Source: Heterobasidion occidentale
Taxonomy: Eukaryota; Basidiomycota; Agaricomycetes; Russulales; Bondarzewiaceae
Assembly (NCBI GenBank): GCA_039111635.1
Contig: JBCAQO010000006.1
Location: 744,001 to 808,000, forward strand
Direction: 5' to 3'
Length of the DNA stretch: 64,000 nucleotides
Shown here: positions 54,681 through 64,000 of the stretch, piece after piece
Numbering within the stretch: the first letter of the stretch is position 1
How the letters are laid out: every line of letters begins with the position of its first letter
Notes under the pieces: model-generated
What the model was told of the DNA's origin: nothing
The model's input: only the letters and a program-made list of their open reading frames with translations
Database searches by the model: none
Program-made: the position numbers and the translations under genes

Positions 54681-56035
54681 CTAATCCAATACAGCGTACT
54701 TCTTCAAGTGTTCTGGAATTGCATTATCCAAGCCCTTCGACTTGAGCCAGGCCTTCGAGAATAATCGACTTTGGTACCTGTAAGCACCATCGCAGAGAAT
54801 AGTCGCAATAGTTTTCCCTACACGTGGAAGTATTTAGGAATAGAAAGAATAGTTCAGCAATAATGAAGGTTCACCTGGGCCAAGTTTCTGCGCCAGTTTG
54901 ACGGCAGCAACGACATTCAAAGCAGAGCTTGCGCCCAAATATAATCCCTCGGTATCCAAGAGATCATACACCATTGTGAGTGATTCTTCATCCGGGATGC
55001 TGAAAGCGCCAGAGAGCTTCTCCACAAATGTGCCAAGGTTGTTGGTGATGCGGCCCTGGCCGATACCTGACCGTATCAACGTCAGCACTTTTGCCTTGCA
55101 GGATCTAGTCTGTCTCGACTCGCCTTCCGTGACTGAGCTTCCTGACCGCTCCGTCAGATGGCCCCCACTGGACACATAGCTCTGGAGGACACTGCCCGGT
55201 GGATCAGCCAACCAAATTTGCGTCTTTCCCTCGCTTTTTTCGTGCAAGAACTTGCCAACGCCAGCCAAGGTACCGCCCGTACCCGTCGCGCAGATGAATC
55301 CGTCAAGCACGCCGGTTGTCTGTTCCCAGATCTCAGGACCAGTTGTACGATAGTGCGCGTTCGCATTGGCAGTATTGTCGAACTGGTCCGTCCAAATCGC
55401 GTTCGGGGTGCTTTTTGCATAGTCCCGCGCCTGGTGGTTATAGTTTTGCGGGTTCTCGTACGCGACTGCAGGAACGGGGTGTACTTCCGCGCCCAGCATG
55501 CGCAAGAGATCTATCTTCTCTTGACTCTTGCAACATCGTTTAATTCGCGAACTCGATGCACCGTGGTGGACACGATCACAAAACGCACCTGGGTATTTGG
55601 CATGAAGATAACGCATTTGTATCCCTTGGCTCTGCACACATGCGCGAGACCTATACCGGTGTTTCCGGCGGTCCCTTCGACAACAGTGCCCCCTGGCTGT
55701 ATGCTGGGTCGAGTCCGACGGATTCAGAGGTAGATGAACCCATGGTACACACGGTGCACGCACCGACCTTGGGCCTCAGCATCCTCGATGACTCCCAGGG
55801 CAGCACGGTCCTTGACGCTACCTCCAGGATTCTGGAATTCAGCCTTACCGTAAATACGGGACCCAGTTTGTTCCGAGAGTGTCTTCAAGTAAATCTACAT
55901 GCCAATTTTCAGGATCTGGGCATGAAATAGGAAGCATTGACGAACGAGCGGTGTGTTTCCGACCGCGCCAGTGAAGCCATTCACCGCCCTCGACGTGAAT
56001 CCTCGCGCGAACGGTTTTAGGATCGAAGCAGCCAT
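54681..56035 (-). CDS. Cysteine synthase (O-acetylserine sulfhydrylase-like, PLP enzyme)
   Basis: It makes cysteine from O-acetylserine and sulfide using pyridoxal phosphate. Start [20 protein letters not shown] at 56035 gives a basic, Arg-rich N-terminus compatible with mitochondrial import. The PLP-lysine motif [15 protein letters not shown], the phosphate-binding [12 protein letters not shown], the glycine loop [13 protein letters not shown] and LADPPGSVL with [15 protein letters not shown] are all present. About seven exons join cleanly; the first intron uses the donor GTTCGT. The stop is at 54683-54681 after KKYAVLD. A 14-bp direct repeat (GATCAAAGTAAGAG twice) lies just upstream of the start. 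The gene looks intact. Confidence 0.85.
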
Positions 56036-56551
56036 TGCTGTGCTGCAGATCAAAGTAAGAGGAAGATCAAAGTAAGAGGAAGAGCCGTGGAAGTCTTGCA
56101 CCAGCCTCCACTTCCTTCCCAACGTTCGAAGGCGTCATTCTTCGCAATGTACGGTTATGTAATCGCGTGGATATGCAGAAGATCGGGAAGTTTTGTTGTT
56201 TATTACGAAAGTATCTGTACTTCGTCAAGAGCTCTATAGACTATGCTGTCGGCTCTCTGTACAATCCAACGCAACATGACCTGAGCCTCCTGGAAACGGT
56301 ATGCATTAACTGTTTATCGGTGGACCGCAGTAAGGAGTGTATTGTGAGGGAAGATAAGACTGCTGGGCGACAACTCAGGAGGAGGGCATAGACAGACTAG
56401 GTATCTGTTGGGCGTGAACGCGTCGTAGAACCATGACCAGAGAGACAAGCAGGAACGGTATGGGGTATAATGGCAGAAGGAAATACTATGAACATAGAGA
56501 CGGCTCCGAGGGATGGAGGTCGAATTAGGACGATAAAGCAAACTGCAGCGC
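56036..56551. other. Intergenic between cysteine synthase and ARF
   Basis: No convincing gene is found. Both neighbours are on the minus strand, so the stretch holds the cysteine synthase promoter and the ARF 3' untranslated region. Nothing further is recognised. Confidence 0.4.
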
Positions 56552-57393
<842 letters not shown>

Positions 57394-57725
57394 GTTGGTT
57401 GAATGCAGGAGTAAAGTAAAGAACGACGAGGAAGGCCTGGGAGATGAAAGGAAATCAGAAGAGGATTGGAGACGGAGTTCGCCAAGTGGAAGGTGGCTCG
57501 AGACCTGGACACCACATCATTCAACGGGCGGGACCCCGGAAAACCCCGACTCACTGAAAAAGCGGTCTCCGCGCGATGCACAGAGAAATTCCAAATTACA
57601 TGCAACATGGCGGAGAAATACGAATTACAGAACAAAGTGTAAACCAGGTATATGCATGACAGTAGTAGATGAAAATAAGCAGGAGCCCCGAACACACCAA
57701 GAATAAATATTCAGAACACGACCGT
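57394..57725. other. Intergenic between ARF start and LRR-protein stop
   Basis: This 332-bp gap holds the ARF promoter. No TATA box or other motif was singled out. The open frames crossing it have no coding character. Confidence 0.4.
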
Positions 57726-59870
57726 CTATCCGGACGGAATGGCCGCCCGCCCCAGCTGACTCTGACTGAAGACCTTCAGCCAACCATCTCCCATGTCCGA
57801 CCGCAAAGCCTCAATGCGTGCTCTAAAAGCGTCCACGTCTTTGATTTCGTCACCCACTGCCCCCGCCTCCGTCGCCACCCCCGGTGCTTCATACGCAGAC
57901 GCGTTGACACGAGCCCGTCGCATCGCGGATTTGTGAGCGCGCAGACTGCTCGTGCGGTCGACGCGGGACTTTGCCGGCAACTGGGTAGAATCAAGGCCGG
58001 CTGCGAATGTATGCTCGGTCTGTGAGCGCCGGTGCCGAACTTTGGTAGATGTCCCTAGGTCGGCAGGCCTGAACGATGACGGAGGGAGTGTCGTTACTGG
58101 ATCAGGGTGCTGGGATGCTGGGTGCCCTCCGTCCCCTGTGAAATCGGCGGAGCGATCGCGAGTGCGTTCTGCCGTGCTGTCGTCTATGCGAGCGTCTCCC
58201 AAATCAACAATCCGCTTGACCTTCTTCCGCTTGCTTTTACCGACTACGGCTGCGGCAAGATATGGCGAGGCATTGCGCGAAGACGATGAGGGTGGGAAGG
58301 TGGGGCTGCTGGAAGAGCTTGCACCGTTGGTGTAAGACAATGCAGGGGACGCAGCCGCTCCAACGGGCACAACAGGCGGTGAGTACGCCTTTGAGACCGG
58401 ACGAGTGGAAGTCATCTGCTGTGGTGGGGCTGTGGTAAGGTTTCGTTTCTCGTAGAACCCTGCAGCTGTCCCATCTAGTAAGATGTTCTTCCCCTCCTTC
58501 CAAAAAAGGTCAAAGCATTTGACCCGGTAGCCCTCTTCGAACTCGACGAAGGGGTTGCCCTCGACCCATACTTCGGTGATGTTCGGAAGAGTGGACAGCC
58601 TGCCAACTTCAGCGGTCTCCTCGATAGCGTTGTTGCGTATATCGACACGCTCCAAGCCCATGAGTCTCTCGAGGCCACAGATAGACTCCAATCGATTGTG
58701 GGACAAATTAAGAGTGAGGATCTGTCCAAGCTGCTTGTAAATGCCAAGCACAGAGTCGATCATGTTGTCGGAGAGATTGAGGGAGACGAGGTTGTATAGA
58801 GTAGAGAGACCTGGCGGAACAGACACCAGCAGATTAGAGGACAAGTCGAGGTGTGTCACAGAAGTCAGATACGGCAGTGGCGTTGTTGGGATGAACGTTA
58901 AGGAGTTATCCGCCAGAGACAGATATCGGAGGAAAGCCCACTTCGACGGAGGTAGCTGAGGAGCCGCAAGTTCCGGAGGGGAGGGAGGGAGCACGGTACC
59001 TTCATCCTCTGCATCTTCCGAGTCTTCAGATATCGCCTCAGGCAGTCGCGTACTATGAAAAGACGATTGTCGAGAGGGACCATGAATGATGTTCCTTCTC
59101 CGGCTTGTCTCCGTCCCCTGCCTCCTGGCCTGATCGTCCAGCACCGCGCCAATGAGCACGTCCGAGACATCATCCAGCCCACTCTTCTTGATCGTCAGAC
59201 TCCACAGACTGTCTGCTAAGCGGTCCCATCCGAGTAGCGTCCGCGGGTCGATGTCCGTGCATTCTAAACTCTGCAAGTTCTTGAACGCATCTAGCGGCAG
59301 CGCGTTCTCGCTCGGAGAATCATTAGCGAGCTCCGCAATCTTCTTCGGACCAGGAGCGCTCAGCGAGAGCGCCGGGATCTTCGTGAAGCTGCTGAAGAGG
59401 TACCGGAGCTCCTGATCGAGGCTCGGGATTTCCGGACGCCCCCACCAGCCTACGCCGAGCGACAGGCGCGAGACCGCGGAGAGGGACGACCGGATGGAGG
59501 ATAGTGACATCGTTTCCGTCCTGTCAGCGTCCGAGAAAATATTGACATAATTCATGGGCCGCGACGGGCTGTCCACCTTGATGTCCAGTGAGCCCACGTC
59601 GAATCCCTCCGCCTCGAGGCGCATAAGCACATAGAAAAGGCGGTGCATGTCGATGGCAAACGCTAGCGGCTTAGGTGAGTTAGTAGGAACCTGTGCGCCA
59701 GCGTCTGCCGCGAACCAGGAGAGGGGGTTGAATACGCTGGATCCTGAGGCGGGCGTCGGCTTTGCTGAGCGCCGCCGTCGGTGAAAACCAGCCTCTGCCA
59801 GACGATGCTCATTTGTGTGGATAAACGCCGCTAGTCGACGTAGATATTCGTCGCCAGGTTCAAGCTCCAT
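57726..59870 (-). CDS. Leucine-rich-repeat protein, SDS22/STK11IP-like, 714 aa
   Basis: A single-exon gene starts MELEPGDEYLRRLAAF at 59870. Residues 290-470 are a run of SDS22-type leucine-rich repeats: LRYLSLADNSLTFIP, VTHLDLSSNLLVSVP, LVSLNLSDNMID, ILTLNLSHNRLESI, LERVDIRNNAIEE, ITEVWVEGNPF. They are preceded by a 250-residue N-terminal domain with LDIKVDSPSRPMNYVNIF and an acidic linker. The C-terminal 240 residues are Ser/Pro-rich and basic (GKSKRKKVKRIVDLGD), with a final helix DAFRARIEALRSDMGDGWLK. The architecture recalls STK11-interacting protein and related scaffold proteins. The partner is unknown. The gene is divergent from RAD23 across 220 bp. Confidence 0.75.
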   Translation of the reverse strand: MELEPGDEYLRRLAAFIHTNEHRLAEAGFHRRRRSAKPTPASGSSVFNPLSWFAADAGAQVPTNSPKPLAFAIDMHRLFYVLMRLEAEGFDVGSLDIKVDSPSRPMNYVNIFSDADRTETMSLSSIRSSLSAVSRLSLGVGWWGRPEIPSLDQELRYLFSSFTKIPALSLSAPGPKKIAELANDSPSENALPLDAFKNLQSLECTDIDPRTLLGWDRLADSLWSLTIKKSGLDDVSDVLIGAVLDDQARRQGTETSRRRNIIHGPSRQSSFHSTRLPEAISEDSEDAEDEGTVLPPSPPELAAPQLPPSKWAFLRYLSLADNSLTFIPTTPLPYLTSVTHLDLSSNLLVSVPPGLSTLYNLVSLNLSDNMIDSVLGIYKQLGQILTLNLSHNRLESICGLERLMGLERVDIRNNAIEETAEVGRLSTLPNITEVWVEGNPFVEFEEGYRVKCFDLFWKEGKNILLDGTAAGFYEKRNLTTAPPQQMTSTRPVSKAYSPPVVPVGAAASPALSYTNGASSSSSPTFPPSSSSRNASPYLAAAVVGKSKRKKVKRIVDLGDARIDDSTAERTRDRSADFTGDGGHPASQHPDPVTTLPPSSFRPADLGTSTKVRHRRSQTEHTFAAGLDSTQLPAKSRVDRTSSLRAHKSAMRRARVNASAYEAPGVATEAGAVGDEIKDVDAFRARIEALRSDMGDGWLKVFSQSQLGRAAIPSG

Positions 59871-60090
59871 GGAGGGTGGTGGGTATGTGGAAGGCTTATA
59901 GCAGTGCGGTGAGTGGCCTGTCGCCTGCAGTGCGCTTAGATCATGATTACGTAATGAGTAATTGTAAACATATTGGGTCCACGGAACGCGTCAGTCTCTC
60001 ACTCTCCGCCATATTCATCGGTACGTCCTCGTCGCCTAGGGCCACACACCCCGCTCATCTTCTTCGCTCCCGAGGCAGATACTTCCAAAC
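59871..60090. promoter_or_regulatory. 220-bp divergent promoter between LRR gene and RAD23
   Basis: The two ATGs face away from each other (59870 minus, 60091 plus) with only 220 bp between them, so their upstream control elements must overlap. No clear TATA box was seen on either side. Confidence 0.6.
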
Positions 60091-61609
60091 ATGAAGCTTA
60101 CGGTGAAGACGCTTCAACAGAAGGTGTTCCAGGTAGGCATCCGCTTCTCAATCACGGTATTTTGCGAGGCGAGCTGAATACGCGAATCCAGATCGATGCT
60201 GAGGGTTCGGAGACTGTCGGCGACTTGAAGAGGAAGATCAACGAGTTACAAGGCCATCCTATCGAGCATCAGAAGATCATCTACTCAGGTAAATGCCCAT
60301 CTGCCCGTCTTCATGGTGTGAGATTGCTCAAAGAACCCGCTCCCAGGAAAGGTACTCGGGGACGAGAAGACCGTAGAATCATGTCAGATTAAGGAGAAAG
60401 ATTTTTTGGTGTTGATGGTGTCCAAGGTATCTCTCTTTGATGTTCAAAATTTGTCGGGGTTTTACACTCACTGTGCGCGCCAGCCCAAGCCCACACCTGC
60501 CGCTTCGACGAGCACCGCGAGCACTTCGACACCCGCACCCGCCGTGGCTGCGCCACCTGCTGCTGAATCTGCTCCAGCCGCTGCACCTGCACCTGCGCCT
60601 GCACCTGCCGCGCCTGCCGCAGAGCCAGCCCCCGCGGCTCCCGCTGCACCTGCTGCAGCCCCGCCCGCATTTGGCGACATGAGCTCTTTTTTGACCGGAG
60701 AAGCTTTGCAACTTACCATCCAGAACATGGTCGAGATGGGATTCCCAAGAGACCAGGTTCTGCGCGCGCTGAGGGCCAGCTACAACAACCCAGATCGGGC
60801 AGTCGATTACTTGATGAATGTAGGTCCTTTTGGTTTCCTCACGCAAAATCATGGTTCCAATTATTGCTGTATAGGGTATTCCAGCTCATTTGGAGGCTGA
60901 GGCTGCCGGCCCACAGCCACAGGTGCCCGTTGGCGGATCAGCAGCTCAAGTTGGAAACCCTGCCCTTGCAGCTCCCCCTCCCGCCGCACCACAACCTGCT
61001 GCCGCATCTGCCGGCCCCCAGAATCTTTTCCAGGTTTGTCAAGGCCGTGACGACGAACATTGTTTTGTGCTTACTTGATCGCTTTTTCAGCTGGCTCAGC
61101 AGCAGCAGCAGCAACAGCAGCATGTACCTGCCATTGGTGGCGGGCTAGGCGGCGCTGGTGTTGGTGCCGGCGGTGGAGGAGGCCTCGACCTGTCTGCACT
61201 GCGGGACAATCCTCAAATCGCACAATTGCGGGAGATGGTGGCTCAGAACCCAGCTATGATCCAGCCTCTGATCCAGCAGCTCGCCACCGCAAACCCACAG
61301 ATGGCACAGTTGATTGCACAGAACCCTGAGGCGCTGTTCCAGCTACTCGGAGGCGGTGAAGACTTTGACGAGGAGGGACCACTGCCGCCGGGTACACAGG
61401 TTGTGAATATCACGGTGGAAGAGCGTGCAGCAATCGAGAGGGTAAGCGCTTATCTGGATTAAACGCTGTCGTCCGCTGATGAGGCTGTTGCTCAGCTGGA
61501 GGCCCTGGGATTCTCACGAGACGCCGTGATCGAGGCGTACTTTGCGTGCGACAAAAATGAGGAGTTGGCTGCGAATTACCTGTTTGAGGGCGGATTCGAG
61601 GATCACTGA
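60091..61609 (+). CDS. RAD23: RAD23-type UV excision repair / ubiquitin shuttle protein, 392 aa
   Basis: Seven exons (60091-60132, 60192-60288, 60347-60426, 60484-60819, 60875-61033, 61091-61441, 61496-61609) give 392 aa, the normal size. Domains in order are an N-terminal ubiquitin-like domain ([20 protein letters not shown] to DFLVLMVSK), an Ala/Pro linker, UBA1 ([20 protein letters not shown]), a Gln-rich spacer, the STI1/XPC-binding domain ([34 protein letters not shown]) and UBA2 ([20 protein letters not shown]). Rad23 stabilises the Rad4/XPC damage sensor and carries ubiquitinated proteins to the proteasome. The gene is intact. Confidence 0.95.
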
Positions 61610-61890
61610 AGGGATGAAGAAGTACTGTATCATACGATCTCTGCGCTCTGTTTTTTTTTCGTGACATGTTTGTGGTACGCGCGGCAATGGACTGTGTGAT
61701 AGAGTGTGCACTGGAGGGCTTGGCCGTGGCGCCCGAGAGAGCAGACGAAATTGGAAATGAAGAACAGCCTTTGTTTACTTATGGAAGAGAGTCAACTCTA
61801 TTCTCAAGGCTGCCGCCCACGCACAGGCCAGCAAGCCATCAACGCCGCCCACTACAAAAAGGTTGCCATGCTTCTTGTCTGTCCAAGACA

Positions 61891-64000
61891 ATGCCTTTGC
61901 TTCCTCTCCCCTTGCTGGCCCTCGTCGTCGGGGCCTACGCCGGCTCCGTCACAGACTACGCCCCTCGCGTGAACCAGCCATGCCCCACCGATCCTCTTAT
62001 CCGCGTCTTCACCCCGCAGAACCAGTCCCTGCATCCGCGCGAACAGGACTATGTCAACACGCGCCTCTCGCAGGTCATCCCCAACGAGTGGAAGAACTGG
62101 GTCGGCGACGGCGCTAGCATCGGGTACAGCCTCGAGGCCTTCGGCGGGAACTTCAGCAAGATCGGGATCGCCGTGAGCGGGGGCGGGTACCGTGCGGCGC
62201 AGTTCGGTGCCGGCGTTTTCTCGGGGCTCGACGCCCGCAACGAGTCGGCCAAGGCCGCGGGCACGGGTGGGCTGCTCCAGGTCTCGTCCTACTGGGCGGG
62301 CCTCTCTGGTGCGTCGACCGCTATGCCGTCGCGTCGCGTACCACGGCGCGCTCAACTTCAGACGTGTTCATCTAGGCGGCTCATGGCTCACTGGAGGGCT
62401 CTACATGAACGACTGGCCAACGGTGAAGGACATGGTGTTCGGCAACGGGGGTGACAAGCCTGGCTGGATGCTGGACTTTTCCCTCGCCTCTCCAGATGGC
62501 GACAACATCTTTGACGACAAGAATCAAGAATGGTACGGTAGTATCATCTGGAGCATCATGGCAAAGGCGGACCTAGGCATGTAAGCTGCAACTGTTCCCC
62601 GCTGTCCTGCGCGCTTGATCCTCACGGGGCGACCGTACAGAGACACCAGCCTGACAGACCCCTGGGCTCGCATGATTTCCTATCATTTCTTGAATGAAAC
62701 GACGCCTAGCAACTTTTTCTCAAATGACACCGCCCATGGAGCAGGCCAATTGTGGTCCAACATTCCGCTGTCCGATCCCTGGCAACAGCATATCCCTCCG
62801 TTCCCGATCGTCATGGCGGATTCTCGCCCCGTGGGCTCCAATCTCACCACTGCGCTTTCGCCGGATCCCGTTGCATACGAAGTGCGCTATTCCGGCTCCA
62901 GGTTGCAGACAGGCGTTGATGCGTGATGCATTTAGATCACACCCATGGAGTTTGGTTCTTTTGATCCCAAACTATCTGCGATGATGAACCTCTCTTATAC
63001 CGGCACCCACCTGAACAACGGTCAACCAGACAACGACACAGCCTGCGTGACGCATTTCGACCAGGCAGGGTTCGTTATGGGCAGCAGTGCCAGTCTGTTC
63101 AATGTATGCACTTGATCCTGAACGGCGTGATATTGACGATGACGTATCCACGTTTCATAGCAAATTCTCGACTTTGGCAGGAATACGATCAGCGGATTCC
63201 AAGGAAGCAGTGCTTCTGCCATACTCTACGTGCTCAGCCGCCAGTTGCAGGAGGTTCGCACCCGCGCGGATGACGTTGCTAATTGGCCAAGTGTAAGTCG
63301 TCCCTTCAAGCGGCCCATCCTGCTTCGAGCCTCACAGCTTGCGCGTCCAGCCATTTCAAAACGTCAAGCAAGGCAACTTCGAGGACTCAAGCTCGCGATG
63401 GCTCGAACTCATCGACGGGTCGTCTAATGGGGAGAATGTCCCGCTGGGTCCCATGTTTGTGAATGCCCGAGGTCTCGATGTCGTTCTCGCCGTCGACGCA
63501 AGTGCCGACGCTCTGGGCTGGCCAAAGTGAGTCCACGCCGCCATTGATCGGCATCCACTTGCTGACGTCCGATCCCGCGCTTCGTCAGTGGTTCATCGCC
63601 ACTGCATTCTGCGAGCCGGATCGTCACTCTCCTCCAGTCTTCTCACCAGGACTTCCCTCCCTTGCCAGCATCTCCGGCGGACTTCCTCTCCACCGGCGTG
63701 AACATGCGGCCCACTTTCTTCGGCTGCGACCCAACGCAGAATCCGCCCGAATATCCCATGGTCATATACTTCCCCAACTCGCCCCCGCTCAATGGCGACG
63801 ATCCGGTCTCTAAGTGAGCTCTTCCCGCCCATCTTTCAATCCACATCTGACCGCCGTGTACCGCGCAGCTCTGACACGTTCCAGCTCGATTACACGCCGG
63901 AGCACACTCGGCTGTTCATCGACCAGGTCCACGCAAACACGATCGGCGGCTTCCAGCCCGACACGAACTCCCCCGACCCGAACTTCGGCCGCTGCCTACA
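61891..64000 (+). CDS. Lysophospholipase (phospholipase B), secreted; 3' end beyond the window
   Basis: It hydrolyses acyl chains from (lyso)phospholipids. Start 61891 is chosen because MPLLPLPLLALVVGAYAGS is a clear signal peptide. An upstream in-frame ATG would bury it. Visible exons are 61891-62308, 62376-62580, 62641-62881, 62936-63103, 63161-63292, 63351-63526, 63589-63813 and 63869 onward. The nucleophile elbow GIAVSGGGYRAAQFGAG, GGSWLTGGLYMNDWP, SPMEFGSFDPKL-type block (ITPMEFGSFDPKLSAMM), ILYVLSRQLQEVRTRADDVA and MRPTFFGCDP are hallmark fungal PLB segments. Many N-X-S/T sites fit a glycosylated secreted or GPI-anchored protein. No break is seen up to position 64000, and the C-terminus is not in the window. 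Confidence 0.92.

Overview
The window looks like nuclear DNA of a filamentous basidiomycete, most likely an Agaricomycete. Genes carry many short GT-AG introns of about 50-60 nt. The mobile elements are fungal: a chromodomain Ty3/gypsy retrotransposon, several LTR families and a Plavaka-type transposase. The intact genes are typical of mushroom-forming fungi (chitin synthase with an EDR/QRRRW core, lysophospholipase, cysteine synthase, ARF, RAD23). Species cannot be read from the sequence.

Layout. 42-2154: an intact five-exon minus-strand gene of unknown function. 2716-13908: a Ty3/gypsy element with near-identical 830-bp LTRs and a perfect 5-bp target duplication. Its gag and pol are dead, but it carries an extra zinc-knuckle ORF after pol with its own TATA box, and that ORF is itself split by a solo LTR of another family. 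13909-17710: fragments of three unrelated host genes (aspartyl-tRNA synthetase, a Cys-rich protein, an OPT transporter), all decayed and in the same orientation. 17823-22348: a decayed Plavaka transposase gene with a 925-nt intron filled by a 149-bp minisatellite. 22748-25220: an apparently intact Hsp70-like ATPase gene. 25221-45181: a 20-kb graveyard of solo LTRs from four families (A, B, C, E), partly nested three deep, a long CAA microsatellite, and decayed coding sequence.

From 45182 to the right end the character changes abruptly to compact, intact, mostly single-copy genes: tRNA-Pro(CGG), an R3H-associated-type protein, chitin synthase, a probable TPP1-like shelterin protein, cysteine synthase, ARF, an LRR protein, RAD23 and a lysophospholipase cut by the window edge. 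Neighbours here are 200-500 bp apart. The LRR and RAD23 genes share a 220-bp divergent promoter. No operons, CRISPR arrays or rRNA genes are seen.

The most unusual items are the post-pol ORF with its own promoter in an otherwise dead but recently inserted gypsy element, LTR termini that are themselves palindromes in two families, the minisatellite-filled transposase intron, and a repeated tRNA-Pro 3' segment that looks SINE-like.
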